Assembly: GCF_900095855.1 (NCBI RefSeq)
Contig: NZ_FMIY01000002.1
Location: 1,169,322 to 1,233,321, forward strand
Length of the DNA stretch: 64,000 nt
Reading direction: 5' to 3'
Source: Megasphaera coli
GTDB taxonomy: Bacteria; Bacillota; Negativicutes; Veillonellales; Megasphaeraceae
Shown here: piece after piece, positions 53,941 to 62,157 of the stretch
Layout: the number at the start of each line of letters is the position of its first letter
Position numbering within the stretch: the stretch's first letter is position 1
Notes under the pieces: generated by a model
What the model saw: the letters and a program-made list of their open reading frames with translations, nothing else
Database searches by the model: none
Told to the model about the DNA's origin: nothing
Program-made: the position numbers and the translations under genes

Positions 53941-54769
53941 ATTCTGCCCCCAACTTTCCGCATGCATCGGCACGGCAACGACAGCAATGAGTCATTTGCG
54001 GCATTACTTGGCCGATGAATTGACGAATACGGTGCAGTTCTTTATCCGTCGGCGCCGTTTTCCCCGCAAAAGGCGTATCATGAACGGGAATCATAGAGAT
54101 ACAGTTCATAATATCCGCTCCCCAGGCGGATGCTTTGGCGGCAATTTCCGGTATATGCTCCATATTGACACCCGGTATGACAACCGTATTGATTTTGACG
54201 ATCAGCTTATTTTCCTTCAAGCGCCTGATCGCTTCATCCTGACGATCCAGCAAAATTTCTGCGCCCTCTATACCCGTGTAAGTCCTGCCCTCATGACGCA
54301 CGAACGCGTATACGTCGGCACCTACTTCAGGACGAACGGCGTTGACCGTAACCGTAACATGGCTAATGCCGATTTCGACCAGCTCGTCCACGTATTCCGG
54401 CAAGGCCAGTCCGTTACTGGAAAGACACAGCATGACTCGCGGGAAGTGAGCACGCACCTTCTCAAAGGTGGAAATCGTCTTATCGGCATCACACATGGGA
54501 TCTCCCGGTCCGGCAATACCGACGACGGAAATATCCTGTCGCCTGGCGAAAAGTTTTTCCAGCATATCCACCGCCTCATCCGGCGTATACACGTGCTGTG
54601 TGACGCCGGGACGATTTTCATTGGCACAGTCATACATACGGTTGCAGAAGTTGCACTGAATATTGCAGTCAGGCGCGACGGGCAAATGAACGCGCCCCCA
54701 ATTGGCGGACGCCTCCTTATTAAAACAAGGATGATTATTTAAAAAACTTTGTCCCCTTATGTCCGTCAT
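53939..54769 (-). CDS. NifB-core-like radical SAM protein
   Basis: A 276-residue radical SAM enzyme. C35, C39 and C42 sit in PDCNIQCNFCNRMYDC, followed by ANENRPGV; this is close to the NifB signature CNxxCxYCNRxxDCxNExRPGV. GIAGPGDPMCD and a cysteine-rich tail (HCCRCRADACGKLG) also follow NifB. The C-terminal NifX-like domain of many NifB proteins is absent. NifB builds the carbide-bearing Fe-S cluster NifB-co, but no nitrogenase gene is here. It is the third gene of a unit with a membrane ferredoxin and a Tat-exported binding protein, and its product is unknown. Confidence 0.85.
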   Translation of the reverse strand: MTDIRGQSFLNNHPCFNKEASANWGRVHLPVAPDCNIQCNFCNRMYDCANENRPGVTQHVYTPDEAVDMLEKLFARRQDISVVGIAGPGDPMCDADKTISTFEKVRAHFPRVMLCLSSNGLALPEYVDELVEIGISHVTVTVNAVRPEVGADVYAFVRHEGRTYTGIEGAEILLDRQDEAIRRLKENKLIVKINTVVIPGVNMEHIPEIAAKASAWGADIMNCISMIPVHDTPFAGKTAPTDKELHRIRQFIGQVMPQMTHCCRCRADACGKLGAE

Positions 54770-55533
54770 TATTCCTTACCCTTTCTGCCGAACTTAATCG
54801 CGTTCTTATGGCATACGTTCAGGCAATCACCGCAGTTGGTACAGTTCATTTCGTCAGGACGCGTCCCCATTTCGCATGTACGCAGGCAAGCGTCGCAATT
54901 GTCGCAGGCGCTCGTCTTATATACGCGGAAAAAGGAAATTTTACGAATAAGTTCCATCGCGCCGCCGACAGGACAGATAAAACGGCACCAGAAGTTGGCA
55001 ATAATGAGAGAAGCCGCAATCAGCGACACGACCATTACGGTACGTACGGCCCAATACCAATCGGCAAAGCGAACGGACATGATGACCGCATTAAAATACT
55101 CATCACTCGTACGCATAGGAATCATGACCCGCGGGTTATCAAGACAGAAGTATACGCCCAGGCCGATAAGAATTGTAATGACCATGCCGATTTGAGCGAA
55201 CCTCATGCGCTTATCGCGTATCTTCAGCTTTGTAATCGCCAGCTTGCCGAGTATTTGATTGACAAGACCGCTCGGACAGAGCCAGCCGCAAAAGGCACGG
55301 CCCAAGAAGATGGCAAGGAGCGGTATAAAGAGCCAAAAACCGAAGAAATATGCCGTAATACGCCCCCAACAGGTGATGACGGGACATCGCTCACAATTGA
55401 CGAAGGGAACAATAAAGGGACATCGGAAAATCCCGTAGTATACCCATTTACCCATAACTGCAAGGAATACGAGCTGTACTAAGCGGCGCAGCTTGGGAAG
55501 ATAAAATGTATTTACTTTCTCTTTATTAGACAT
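54769..55533 (-). CDS. NapH-like membrane ferredoxin
   Basis: A 254-residue membrane protein with about five hydrophobic segments. The membrane cysteine motifs FCGWLCPSG and FWCRFICPVG are typical of the NapH/NosR/RdxA group. Two cytoplasmic 4Fe-4S sites follow: CDNCDACLRTC and CTNCGDCLNVCHK. A further cluster of cysteines near residues 38-55 (FRCPF...CERCPVITC) is unusual. Such proteins move electrons between quinol and periplasmic or cytoplasmic partners. It overlaps both neighbours, so the three are made as one unit. Confidence 0.88.
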   Translation of the reverse strand: MSNKEKVNTFYLPKLRRLVQLVFLAVMGKWVYYGIFRCPFIVPFVNCERCPVITCWGRITAYFFGFWLFIPLLAIFLGRAFCGWLCPSGLVNQILGKLAITKLKIRDKRMRFAQIGMVITILIGLGVYFCLDNPRVMIPMRTSDEYFNAVIMSVRFADWYWAVRTVMVVSLIAASLIIANFWCRFICPVGGAMELIRKISFFRVYKTSACDNCDACLRTCEMGTRPDEMNCTNCGDCLNVCHKNAIKFGRKGKE

Positions 55534-56392
55534 CTTTTACGCCGAACCTTTCTATTAAATCCAAGCCCCGCGGTGAATGAACGGAGGTAAACCCGTTGTG
55601 CTCAAACGCGGCCTGGCCTTCATCGGAACGAATAAAATCAACGAAGTCATCTGCCAACGCCCTGTCTTGAACATATTTCATCACATTAATAGTAAACGTT
55701 AACGGTGCCGGCGGAATAAATTTAGGATCGATCGGCATGTATTCGATTTTATCTTTAAACCGATCGTGCGTAGTCAACCGTTTTTCAATAATCGATACAT
55801 CGCCCTTTCCCTCAATAAGGCCGCACATCATTTTAATGACGCACGTTTCGTTGACGATCATATTTTGCATAAATGCGTCCGTGAGCCCCGATTTCTTCAT
55901 AATTCCCTGAACGGAAGCGCTGCCCGGAGGAGAAGCCCCTAAGGGAAGCATAACGCGTACTCCCGGTTCGGCCATATCCTGTAAATCACGAATACCCGCA
56001 GGGTTTCCCTTCGGCGTAACAATGACGTAATCCGTAAAACAGAGAGGTTTAAAAGCCAAGCTTACACCTTTCTTGCGCATATTCTTAGCCAGCTCCAGCC
56101 CGCGGGCACCGAAAATTTCCGTCTGTCCTTTTAGCGATAAAAGTGCTTTACCCAAGGCACCGGCAAACGCACCCGTATATTGAATATTATGACCCGTTTT
56201 CTTTTCGTAAATTTCGTTAGCCTCAATAAAAGCCTCCGATAAACCTCCGCAGGACCAAACTTCCAGAGAGTCTGATTTAAAGGGCGTGTATCCGGCGGAA
56301 ATCAGCTTCGGCACGGCTGAAGCTGCAGCGGCGGATAGAGCGGCACCTTTAATAAATTGCCGTCTGGAAATCCGATCTTTCAAAAAATCCAT
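55526..56392 (-). CDS. Tat-exported ModA-like substrate-binding protein
   Basis: A binding protein of about 288 residues with a twin-arginine signal (SRRQFIKG, then an Ala-rich core, cleavage likely near ISAG). The mature part is a type II periplasmic fold like molybdate-binding ModA, with LEVWSCGGLSEAF at the start and FVDFIRSDEGQAAFEHNGF near the end. No ABC permease or ATPase lies beside it. Tat export suggests folding or cofactor loading before export. I chose the ATG at 56392, eight bases after GAGGAG. It is the first gene of the unit. Confidence 0.85.
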   Translation of the reverse strand: MDFLKDRISRRQFIKGAALSAAAASAVPKLISAGYTPFKSDSLEVWSCGGLSEAFIEANEIYEKKTGHNIQYTGAFAGALGKALLSLKGQTEIFGARGLELAKNMRKKGVSLAFKPLCFTDYVIVTPKGNPAGIRDLQDMAEPGVRVMLPLGASPPGSASVQGIMKKSGLTDAFMQNMIVNETCVIKMMCGLIEGKGDVSIIEKRLTTHDRFKDKIEYMPIDPKFIPPAPLTFTINVMKYVQDRALADDFVDFIRSDEGQAAFEHNGFTSVHSPRGLDLIERFGVKDV

Positions 56393-56442
56393 ATTTGTTA
56401 CTCCTCTCACATATTCACAGGGTCAAGAAACCCGGTGTTTTC

Positions 56443-56464
56443 ATTATCTTCTATTATCATTATT
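56443..56464 (-). promoter_or_regulatory. GATAAT hexamer array (Fur-like)
   Basis: On the minus strand AATAAT-GATAAT (56453-56464) and GATAAT (56443-56448) lie 50-70 bases ahead of the binding-protein start. Adjacent GATAAT-type hexamers are the building blocks of Fur sites, so iron control is a fair hypothesis. The right half of a classical box is poor. Confidence 0.4.
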
Positions 56465-56479
56465 ATGTACATAATATAT

Positions 56480-56518
56480 AAAAAATATCTATAATTCCGG
56501 TTGTGGAATTATAGATAT
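56480..56518 (-). terminator. Terminator of the FAD-dependent dehydrogenase gene
   Basis: A 14-bp stem ATATCTATAATTCC/GGAATTATAGATAT followed on the minus strand by TTTTTATAT. Confidence 0.8.
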
Positions 56519-56556
56519 CAATAATTTTCTTTCACTTCTTAAATTTTGCGGGAATT

Positions 56557-57945
56557 TCAACATTCTTCCCGAGCCGTAATGACCTGTCCCACCGTTACTC
56601 CCGCAGCCGACGCTTGTACAAGACCGCGCGTAATACCGGCACCGTCACCTATAGCAAAGAAGTTGTGCACCTTCGTCTCCAGATTTGCACTAAGTTCAAG
56701 GCGATTTGAATAGAACTTAACCTCCACACCGTAGAGCAGTGTATGCCGCGAATTGGCCCCGGGCGCAACCTCGTCGAGAGCGGCGAGCATTTCCTTAATA
56801 TCCTGCAAATGGCGATAGGGCAGGACAAGCGACAGATCGCCGGGCGTTGCCGTCGGCATAGTCGGCCGCACGAGGCCGCGCATAATTCGCTCTTCCGTCG
56901 AGCGGCGCCCGTCAAGCAGATCGCCCAAGCGCTGTACAATAACGCCGCCGCCGAGTATATTGGCCAAATTGGCAATATACTTGCCGTATTTAATAGGCTC
57001 CCGAAAAGGTTCCGTAAACTTTTTCGACACGAGGACGGCAAAATTCGTGTTCCCGCTCTTTTTATGGGCATAGCTGTGGCCATTGACTGTTAACAGTCCA
57101 TCGTTGTTTTCCGTTACGACAAAGCCGTTGGGATTCATACAAAAGGTTCGTACGCGGTCATCAAAGGAGCGACTGAAGTAGACGAGCTTTGATTCATAAA
57201 CGACATCCGTAATAGACTCCAGCACTTCCGCCGGCATTTCTACGCGAACGCCGATGTCGACGGCATTACTCGTAAATTCCAACCCAAGTTGCGACACTTC
57301 GTTAACAAACCATTCCGCCCCTTCTCTCCCGGGCGCGCCGACAAGATAACGGCAGCCGTAAAACATATCCTTAATGATGACACCCTTGACGACGCCGCTT
57401 TCCGCTATAATCCGGTCAACAGCCGTATCCGCCATAATGTCCGCCTTATCTGCCAAAAAATCGCGCATATTCGTCAAAATTTCACCGTTCACGTCGGTTC
57501 CTAAATGGCGAATGCGCGCCGGTATGAGCCGCAGGTCTGCCGCGGCAGCCTTGCGTTTCAAGTCACGAATAAGGTCGGCATGCTCATCGCCGTACACTTT
57601 TCGCCCGGCTCCGCCGAAATGACAGTACGTTTTATCGACATATCGAATCTTTTCGGCCAACTCTTCTTTGGACAAATAATCATCCAGGTTACCGCCGAAT
57701 TCCGTCGTAAGTGTCAGCTTTCCGTCGCTGAACGCGCCGGCACCGCCCCAACCGCAGACGACGTTGCGCACCTTATCTTTAGGCAAGGCATTCTTATTTC
57801 GACTCGTCGCAATGCGCTCCCGTATATCCTGCCCCTTTTCGACCATCAGAATCTTCAGCCCCTTGCCGGCCAACTCGAGAGCGGTGAAAATACCGGCCGG
57901 ACCGGCGCCGATAATAATAACATCGTATGTTTTTACGGCTTTCAT
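56557..57945 (-). CDS. FAD-dependent dehydrogenase (COG2509 family)
   Basis: A 462-residue FAD protein. The nucleotide-binding motif IIIGAGPAGIFTALELAGKG opens it, and NVVCGWGGAGAFSDGKLTL, SHPGREG-like LVGAPGREGAEW and FFAIGDGAGITRGLVQA follow. The family is widespread in anaerobes and has no assigned reaction. It appears monocistronic, divergent from a small membrane gene. The length is normal. Confidence 0.88.
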   Translation of the reverse strand: MKAVKTYDVIIIGAGPAGIFTALELAGKGLKILMVEKGQDIRERIATSRNKNALPKDKVRNVVCGWGGAGAFSDGKLTLTTEFGGNLDDYLSKEELAEKIRYVDKTYCHFGGAGRKVYGDEHADLIRDLKRKAAAADLRLIPARIRHLGTDVNGEILTNMRDFLADKADIMADTAVDRIIAESGVVKGVIIKDMFYGCRYLVGAPGREGAEWFVNEVSQLGLEFTSNAVDIGVRVEMPAEVLESITDVVYESKLVYFSRSFDDRVRTFCMNPNGFVVTENNDGLLTVNGHSYAHKKSGNTNFAVLVSKKFTEPFREPIKYGKYIANLANILGGGVIVQRLGDLLDGRRSTEERIMRGLVRPTMPTATPGDLSLVLPYRHLQDIKEMLAALDEVAPGANSRHTLLYGVEVKFYSNRLELSANLETKVHNFFAIGDGAGITRGLVQASAAGVTVGQVITAREEC

Positions 57946-58025
57946 ATTTTTGCCTCCTCCGCCGTATGCTACGGCAAAATATGGTATAATAACTGCAATA
58001 TCATGCTTTTTGAAAGGAGTTTCTC

Positions 58026-58460
58026 ATGCCCGGAACACGCCGCCGCCAACCGTATGAAAAAGTAAATTTTCAGCAGGAAGTGTACTTGCAGGTGAGTATT
58101 TTCTTGTGGACGCTCTTCCTTATGATTATACTACTGGCCGCTTTCTTTTTCCAAATGCCCGTCGCCGCATCAGCCGTTATCACCGCCGTTTTACTGTCCT
58201 CTACACTGGTTTTACGCATAAAGTTCAAAGATTTTTACAAATTCCGCGACCGCGGCCAGCGGACCTGGTGTGCCACATGCGCCCTCTACGCAAGTCTCTG
58301 TCTGACGGGCGGCTGCATTTATGTATATAATCAGTCCGCCGAAATGACGTGGGATTACGCCCTCGTCTTTCTCTTCGGTTTTCTTTTTTTCACATATATG
58401 GCCTATAGAAGCCTCAGTCCGACAATGGTTGTCGGCAACAAACGAACGAGTATCCGCTAA
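58026..58460 (+). CDS. Small uncharacterised membrane protein
   Basis: A 144-residue protein with about four membrane segments (residues 22-42, 45-62, 84-102 and 112-130) and a basic N-terminus (MPGTRRRQPYEK). I do not recognise the family. An extended -10 (TGGTATAAT, 57982-57990) and AAAGGAG precede it. The second IS copy starts 14 bases after its stop, so its normal terminator may have been displaced. Confidence 0.7.
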   Translation: MPGTRRRQPYEKVNFQQEVYLQVSIFLWTLFLMIILLAAFFFQMPVAASAVITAVLLSSTLVLRIKFKDFYKFRDRGQRTWCATCALYASLCLTGGCIYVYNQSAEMTWDYALVFLFGFLFFTYMAYRSLSPTMVVGNKRTSIR

Positions 58461-58474
58461 GGTGTTACGGCAAC

Positions 58475-59229
58475 AAATCATAACCACCAGTAGAACTGGT
58501 GGTTTGCTCTGACCCTATAAGGGTCTATCTCTTGTGGTAGCACCAAATGGTGCACTGAATAAAATCCGGCAATCACATCACTGTTACTGGCAGCCCCCTA
58601 CTCGGGGGCTCTTTCTTTGCCTACTTATGTACTCTTCTTACCCGTAAACGGGTCTACATACTCTTTGAAATCCAACGTGTCCTGTGCTATATCTTCCTGC
58701 AGTTGTTGTCGGATATAGGTTTTTATCGCACCTTCGTATTTTCCTACCGTGTCCACATAGTAACCCCGACACCAAAAATGTCTATTGCCATACTTATATT
58801 TTAAGTTTGCATGTTTATCAAATATCATTAAACTGCTCTTACTTTTTAGATATCCCATGAAACCGAATACACTTAGATGTGGTGGTATTGTCACCAGCAT
58901 GTGGATATGATCCGGACAACATTCTGCTTCCAGTATTTCTACGTGCTTCCGGGTGCACAACTCCCGCAATATTTTTCCTATATCCACCTTTATGGTCCCA
59001 TATATAGCTTGTCTTCTATATTTGGGCGCAAATACGATATGGTATTTGCATCTCCATTTACTGTGTGATAAGCTTTGTACGTCATTCATTGACAGTGAAC
59101 CTCCTATCCGTTATGTGATGTGGTTGCCAGACCATCATCATTCTAACACAGGAGGTTCCTTCTTTTTCTATAAGTATTTTTTTGCTCCCCCAGTAAACTG
59201 GGGGTTTAGTCATGCCTGTTCGGCGCCAA
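58475..59229 (-). mobile_element. IS200-like element, copy 2
   Basis: A 755-base element with the same sequence as copy 1 apart from one extra T in the T-run near 59180. It has the same subterminal hairpins, the same single tnpA and the same orientation. It sits directly behind the terminator of the six-tRNA cluster. Its structured segment is at 58504-58620. Confidence 0.9.
58625..59089 (-). CDS. tnpA: IS200/IS605 family Y1 transposase TnpA, copy 2
   Basis: The 154-residue protein is identical to that at 23295-23759, with HUH motif H61-I-H63 and probable catalytic Y125. The reading frame is intact, so the copy may be active. Confidence 0.95.
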   Translation of the reverse strand: MNDVQSLSHSKWRCKYHIVFAPKYRRQAIYGTIKVDIGKILRELCTRKHVEILEAECCPDHIHMLVTIPPHLSVFGFMGYLKSKSSLMIFDKHANLKYKYGNRHFWCRGYYVDTVGKYEGAIKTYIRQQLQEDIAQDTLDFKEYVDPFTGKKST

Positions 59230-59230
59230 C

Positions 59231-59270
59231 AAAAAGAACTATCTACCGGAAAGGATAGATAGTTCTTTTT
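59231..59270 (-). terminator. Terminator of the six-tRNA cluster
   Basis: A 15-bp stem AAAAAGAACTATCTA/TAGATAGTTCTTTTT; on the minus strand its TTTTTGTT runs directly into IS copy 2. Confidence 0.9.
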
Positions 59271-59277
59271 GCGTATT

Positions 59278-59353
<76 letters not shown>

Positions 59354-59358
59354 GAGTG

Positions 59359-59433
59359 TGGTGACCCCTACGGGATTCGAACCCATGTTATCGCCGTGAA
59401 AGGGCGGTGTCTTAACCGCTTGACCAAGGGGCC
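59359..59433 (-). tRNA. tRNA-Glu (TTC)
   Basis: A 75-base tRNA with CCA; the anticodon loop CTTTCAC gives TTC. The acceptor GGCCCCT/AGGGGTC contains one G-U pair. Confidence 0.95.
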
Positions 59434-59445
59434 ATGAAAGATTTG

Positions 59446-59521
59446 TGGTGATCCACCCGAGATTCGAACTCGGGACACCCTGATTAAAAGTCAGGTGCTC
59501 TGCCGACTGAGCTAGTGGATC
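59446..59521 (-). tRNA. tRNA-Lys (TTT), copy 2
   Basis: A 76-base tRNA with CCA and anticodon TTT; nearly identical to the copy at 41558. Confidence 0.96.
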
Positions 59522-59528
59522 ATAAATT

Positions 59529-59602
59529 TGGCAGGGGTAGCTGGATTCGAACCAACGATGACGGAGTCAGAGTCCGTTGCCTTACCGCTTGGCGATACCC
59601 CT
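59529..59602 (-). tRNA. tRNA-Gln (CTG)
   Basis: A 74-base tRNA with CCA. The anticodon stem ACGGA/TCCGT is fully paired and loop CTCTGAC gives CTG. Confidence 0.95.
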
Positions 59603-59605
59603 ATG

Positions 59606-59681
59606 TGGCTCCTCAAGTAGGACTCGAACCTACGACAAATCGGTTAACAGCCGATTGCTCTACCAACTGAGCTATTGAGGA
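59606..59681 (-). tRNA. tRNA-Asn (GTT)
   Basis: A 76-base tRNA with CCA; stem ATCGG/CCGAT and loop CTGTTAA give GTT. Confidence 0.96.
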
Positions 59682-59708
59682 ATACTTGCTTTCCTCTAAA
59701 GAGAAAAA

Positions 59709-59783
59709 TGGAGCGGAAAACGAGGCTCGAACTCGCGACCCCCACCTTGGCAAGGTGGTGCTCTACCACTGAGCTACTTCCGC
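59709..59783 (-). tRNA. tRNA-Gly (GCC)
   Basis: A 75-base tRNA with CCA; stem CCACC/GGTGG and loop TTGCCAA give GCC. It is the first gene of the cluster. Confidence 0.95.
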
Positions 59784-59795
59784 ATGACAACGGTT

Positions 59796-59825
59796 ATTAT
59801 ACTATAGTATTTTAAGCCTTGTCAA
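59796..59825 (-). promoter_or_regulatory. Promoter of the six-tRNA cluster
   Basis: On the minus strand TTGACA and TATAAT, both perfect consensus, are 18 bases apart. The promoter overlaps the 3' end of the tmk-like gene. Confidence 0.85.
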
Positions 59826-60495
59826 TATACCTTTCTCTAATAAGCCGGTATACTTCTTCATGAATGGCCTCGGCAGGACGCAGAGTACCGTCGTAAACAC
59901 AATTCACTACATGCCAGCCGTATTTCTTTACGAGTTCTCCATAGGCTTTATGACATTTATCAAGAAAGCTCCGGTTGTTTTCATGAATATCCCCCGTTTG
60001 TCCGCCTGTCTTACCTGCTCTTGCCGCCATGAGCCGCGCCGACACATCCTGCGGCACGTCGAGAAGCACCACGCCGTCCGGCTCGGGCAAGCCCAGTTTA
60101 TGAAACTCGAAATCCGTCAGCCAGTCGAGGAACGCTTCCCGCTCCGGTGCAGCATCAATTTTAATCATTTGGTAAAGCATGTTACTCGTCGTGTAGCGGT
60201 CGGCCAGGACGATACCGCCGCTTTTAAAAAAAGCCTTCCACTTGCGTTCATACGAAGCGACCCGGTCCACCGCATAAAAGGCCGAAGCCGCATAGGGATT
60301 CACCGCATCGGCATGTGTACCGAAGTCGCCGCGCAAATACATTTTCACAAGGGCACTCGACTCGCTGTCATAATCGGGAAAGTTTACAGCCATGACGGGA
60401 AACCCGTCTTTTTCCAAATGCTTGTGCAATAATTCAGTCTGCGTCGCCTTGCCGCTGCCGTCGCCGCCTTCAATAATAATCAGTTTTCCTGCCAT
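59812..60495 (-). CDS. tmk: Thymidylate kinase
   Basis: A 227-residue dTMP kinase that makes dTDP for DNA synthesis. The P-loop is EGGDGSGKATQT, with Ala where most family members have Thr or Ser after the lysine. The DR(Y/S) motif is ADRYTTSNMLYQ, and the lid region follows near residue 145. The gene starts one base after the decarboxylase stop; the same decarboxylase-tmk order is known in Bacillus (yaaO-tmk). Confidence 0.9.
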   Translation of the reverse strand: MAGKLIIIEGGDGSGKATQTELLHKHLEKDGFPVMAVNFPDYDSESSALVKMYLRGDFGTHADAVNPYAASAFYAVDRVASYERKWKAFFKSGGIVLADRYTTSNMLYQMIKIDAAPEREAFLDWLTDFEFHKLGLPEPDGVVLLDVPQDVSARLMAARAGKTGGQTGDIHENNRSFLDKCHKAYGELVKKYGWHVVNCVYDGTLRPAEAIHEEVYRLIRERYIDKA

Positions 60496-60496
60496 C

Positions 60497-61966
60497 TTAC
60501 TTCTCCCGTCTCTTTATTACACGCAAAGCCTTCCCCGTCTTATCAGCGCAGCCGTGCGCTCCATAGCCTTCACTTGTCTTTTTGCGAATATACACGGCAC
60601 AGGCTTCCGTCACTTCTTCACCCGGCGCCAATACAGGTATGCCCGGCGGGTAAAAGAGGACCGGCTCCGCCGCTATCCTGCCTATAGCCTGCTCCAACGG
60701 CACGAGCTGCGTCTCGCCTTGCCAAGCCTGCCGCGGCGATAAACGTACGACAGGTTCCGGCAGCGGTATTTCCGCAACGGCGCCGTTTTGCTCAGCTTCA
60801 TTGCAAATTGTACTTATCTTGAGGCAAGCTTCATATAAGGCAGCTACACTTTCCACAGTGTCACCCAGAGTAATCAGTACCAGGACATGATTGCCTGCCG
60901 TCAGTTCCGCTTCTATCTTCTCCTGCCGCAAGAGCCGTTCCGCCTGCGCTCCGGTCAAGCCCAAGCCGGAAAAGTCAATACAGATTTTCGTTTCATCGAA
61001 CCCGCCGAGACCGCCATATTTCGCTAAAATATCCTTACCGAAAGAAACTATACCCGGGATCTCGTTTAATTTACGGCGCAGCGCGGCTGCCAACGTCAAT
61101 GTCCGTTCAAGCAGGCCGTGCCCTTCCAGCGCCATTTGCTGCCGCGCACTGTCCAAAGAGGCGAGAAACCAATAATGAGGGCTCGTTGACTGCACAAAAG
61201 ACATTGCCTCAACCACCTTGTCGGTCAGCGCAAAGCCGCGGCGGCAATGAAGCATGGATGTCTGTGTCAAAGAACCTGCCAATTTGTGCGTACTTTGCGC
61301 CACGCAATCGGCGCCGCACGACAAAGCGGACGACGGCAAACCGGGATGCATGCCGAAGTGAGCTCCGTGCGCCTCATCGACAAGAACCACGAGTCCCTGC
61401 TCATGTGCATAATCCGCAAGAACCGTTAAGTCCACACACACGCCGTCGTATGTAGGATACGTAAACAGGACGGCCCTGGCTGCCGGATGTGCCGCAATAA
61501 CCCGCTTCAATTCCGCCAAGTCCGGCCCCAGAGAAATCTGCTCGTCAAAGGCAAAACGACTCTTCATATAAACGGGCTTCGCACCGCTCAAAATAAGACC
61601 GTTCATGACGCTCTTATGAACCTCTCTGGAGATAATAAGTTCATCGCCTTCGCCGCAAACAGCCAAAATCATGGCTTCAATACAAGCGGTTGTTCCGTTG
61701 ACGGAAAAACAGGTTCTTCCGGCACCATACAAGTCGGCAGCAAGTTCCATAGCTTCACCTAAAGGGCCGGTGGGATCGAATAAATCATCAAGCGCATACA
61801 TGAGCCCCAAATCCCGCGTCAATGCCGAACCGAAGAGTTTTTTTTGGTAAGCGGAAATTCCCTGTCCCAGCTTATGACCCGGCGTATGATAGGCGAAAAA
61901 ATTTTTTTTGCAATATTCTTCCAACGCCGTCACAAAAGGCGTATTTTGCTGCTTCTCTTTATCCAT
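60497..61966 (-). CDS. Orn/Lys/Arg decarboxylase (SpeA/YaaO type)
   Basis: A 489-residue PLP decarboxylase of the short Firmicute type. Motifs are FAYHTPGHKLGQG near the start, FSVNGTTACIEAMIL, VDEAHGAHFG and the PLP lysine in QSTHKLAGSLTQTSML. These enzymes make agmatine, cadaverine or putrescine; the preferred amino acid cannot be read from the sequence. With speE at 41865 it suggests polyamine synthesis. It is the first gene of a two-gene unit with tmk. Confidence 0.9.
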   Translation of the reverse strand: MDKEKQQNTPFVTALEEYCKKNFFAYHTPGHKLGQGISAYQKKLFGSALTRDLGLMYALDDLFDPTGPLGEAMELAADLYGAGRTCFSVNGTTACIEAMILAVCGEGDELIISREVHKSVMNGLILSGAKPVYMKSRFAFDEQISLGPDLAELKRVIAAHPAARAVLFTYPTYDGVCVDLTVLADYAHEQGLVVLVDEAHGAHFGMHPGLPSSALSCGADCVAQSTHKLAGSLTQTSMLHCRRGFALTDKVVEAMSFVQSTSPHYWFLASLDSARQQMALEGHGLLERTLTLAAALRRKLNEIPGIVSFGKDILAKYGGLGGFDETKICIDFSGLGLTGAQAERLLRQEKIEAELTAGNHVLVLITLGDTVESVAALYEACLKISTICNEAEQNGAVAEIPLPEPVVRLSPRQAWQGETQLVPLEQAIGRIAAEPVLFYPPGIPVLAPGEEVTEACAVYIRKKTSEGYGAHGCADKTGKALRVIKRREK

Positions 61967-62157
61967 GGACTACCTCGATACAGGCTCATCGCTCTCAAAC
62001 GGAGGAATTTCAAATTTATGTTATTGTATCATACGAGTCACCACCGCGGTAGATAAAACATTCCAGATAAAGACATTCCGTCTCCTCATCTGTCCATTTA
62101 CAAACTCCTTGTTTTTCCATAAAATATAAGTACAGTTTTTTCTAAGGAGTGATATAT

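Noticed and set aside
53939-56392. Nitrogen fixation or FeMo-cofactor cluster
   Set aside because: Only the NifB core is present. There is no nifHDK, nifEN or nifV in the window, so a nitrogenase role is not supported.
55526-56392. Ordinary molybdate ABC importer
   Set aside because: No modB or modC gene is beside the binding protein, and its partners are redox proteins.
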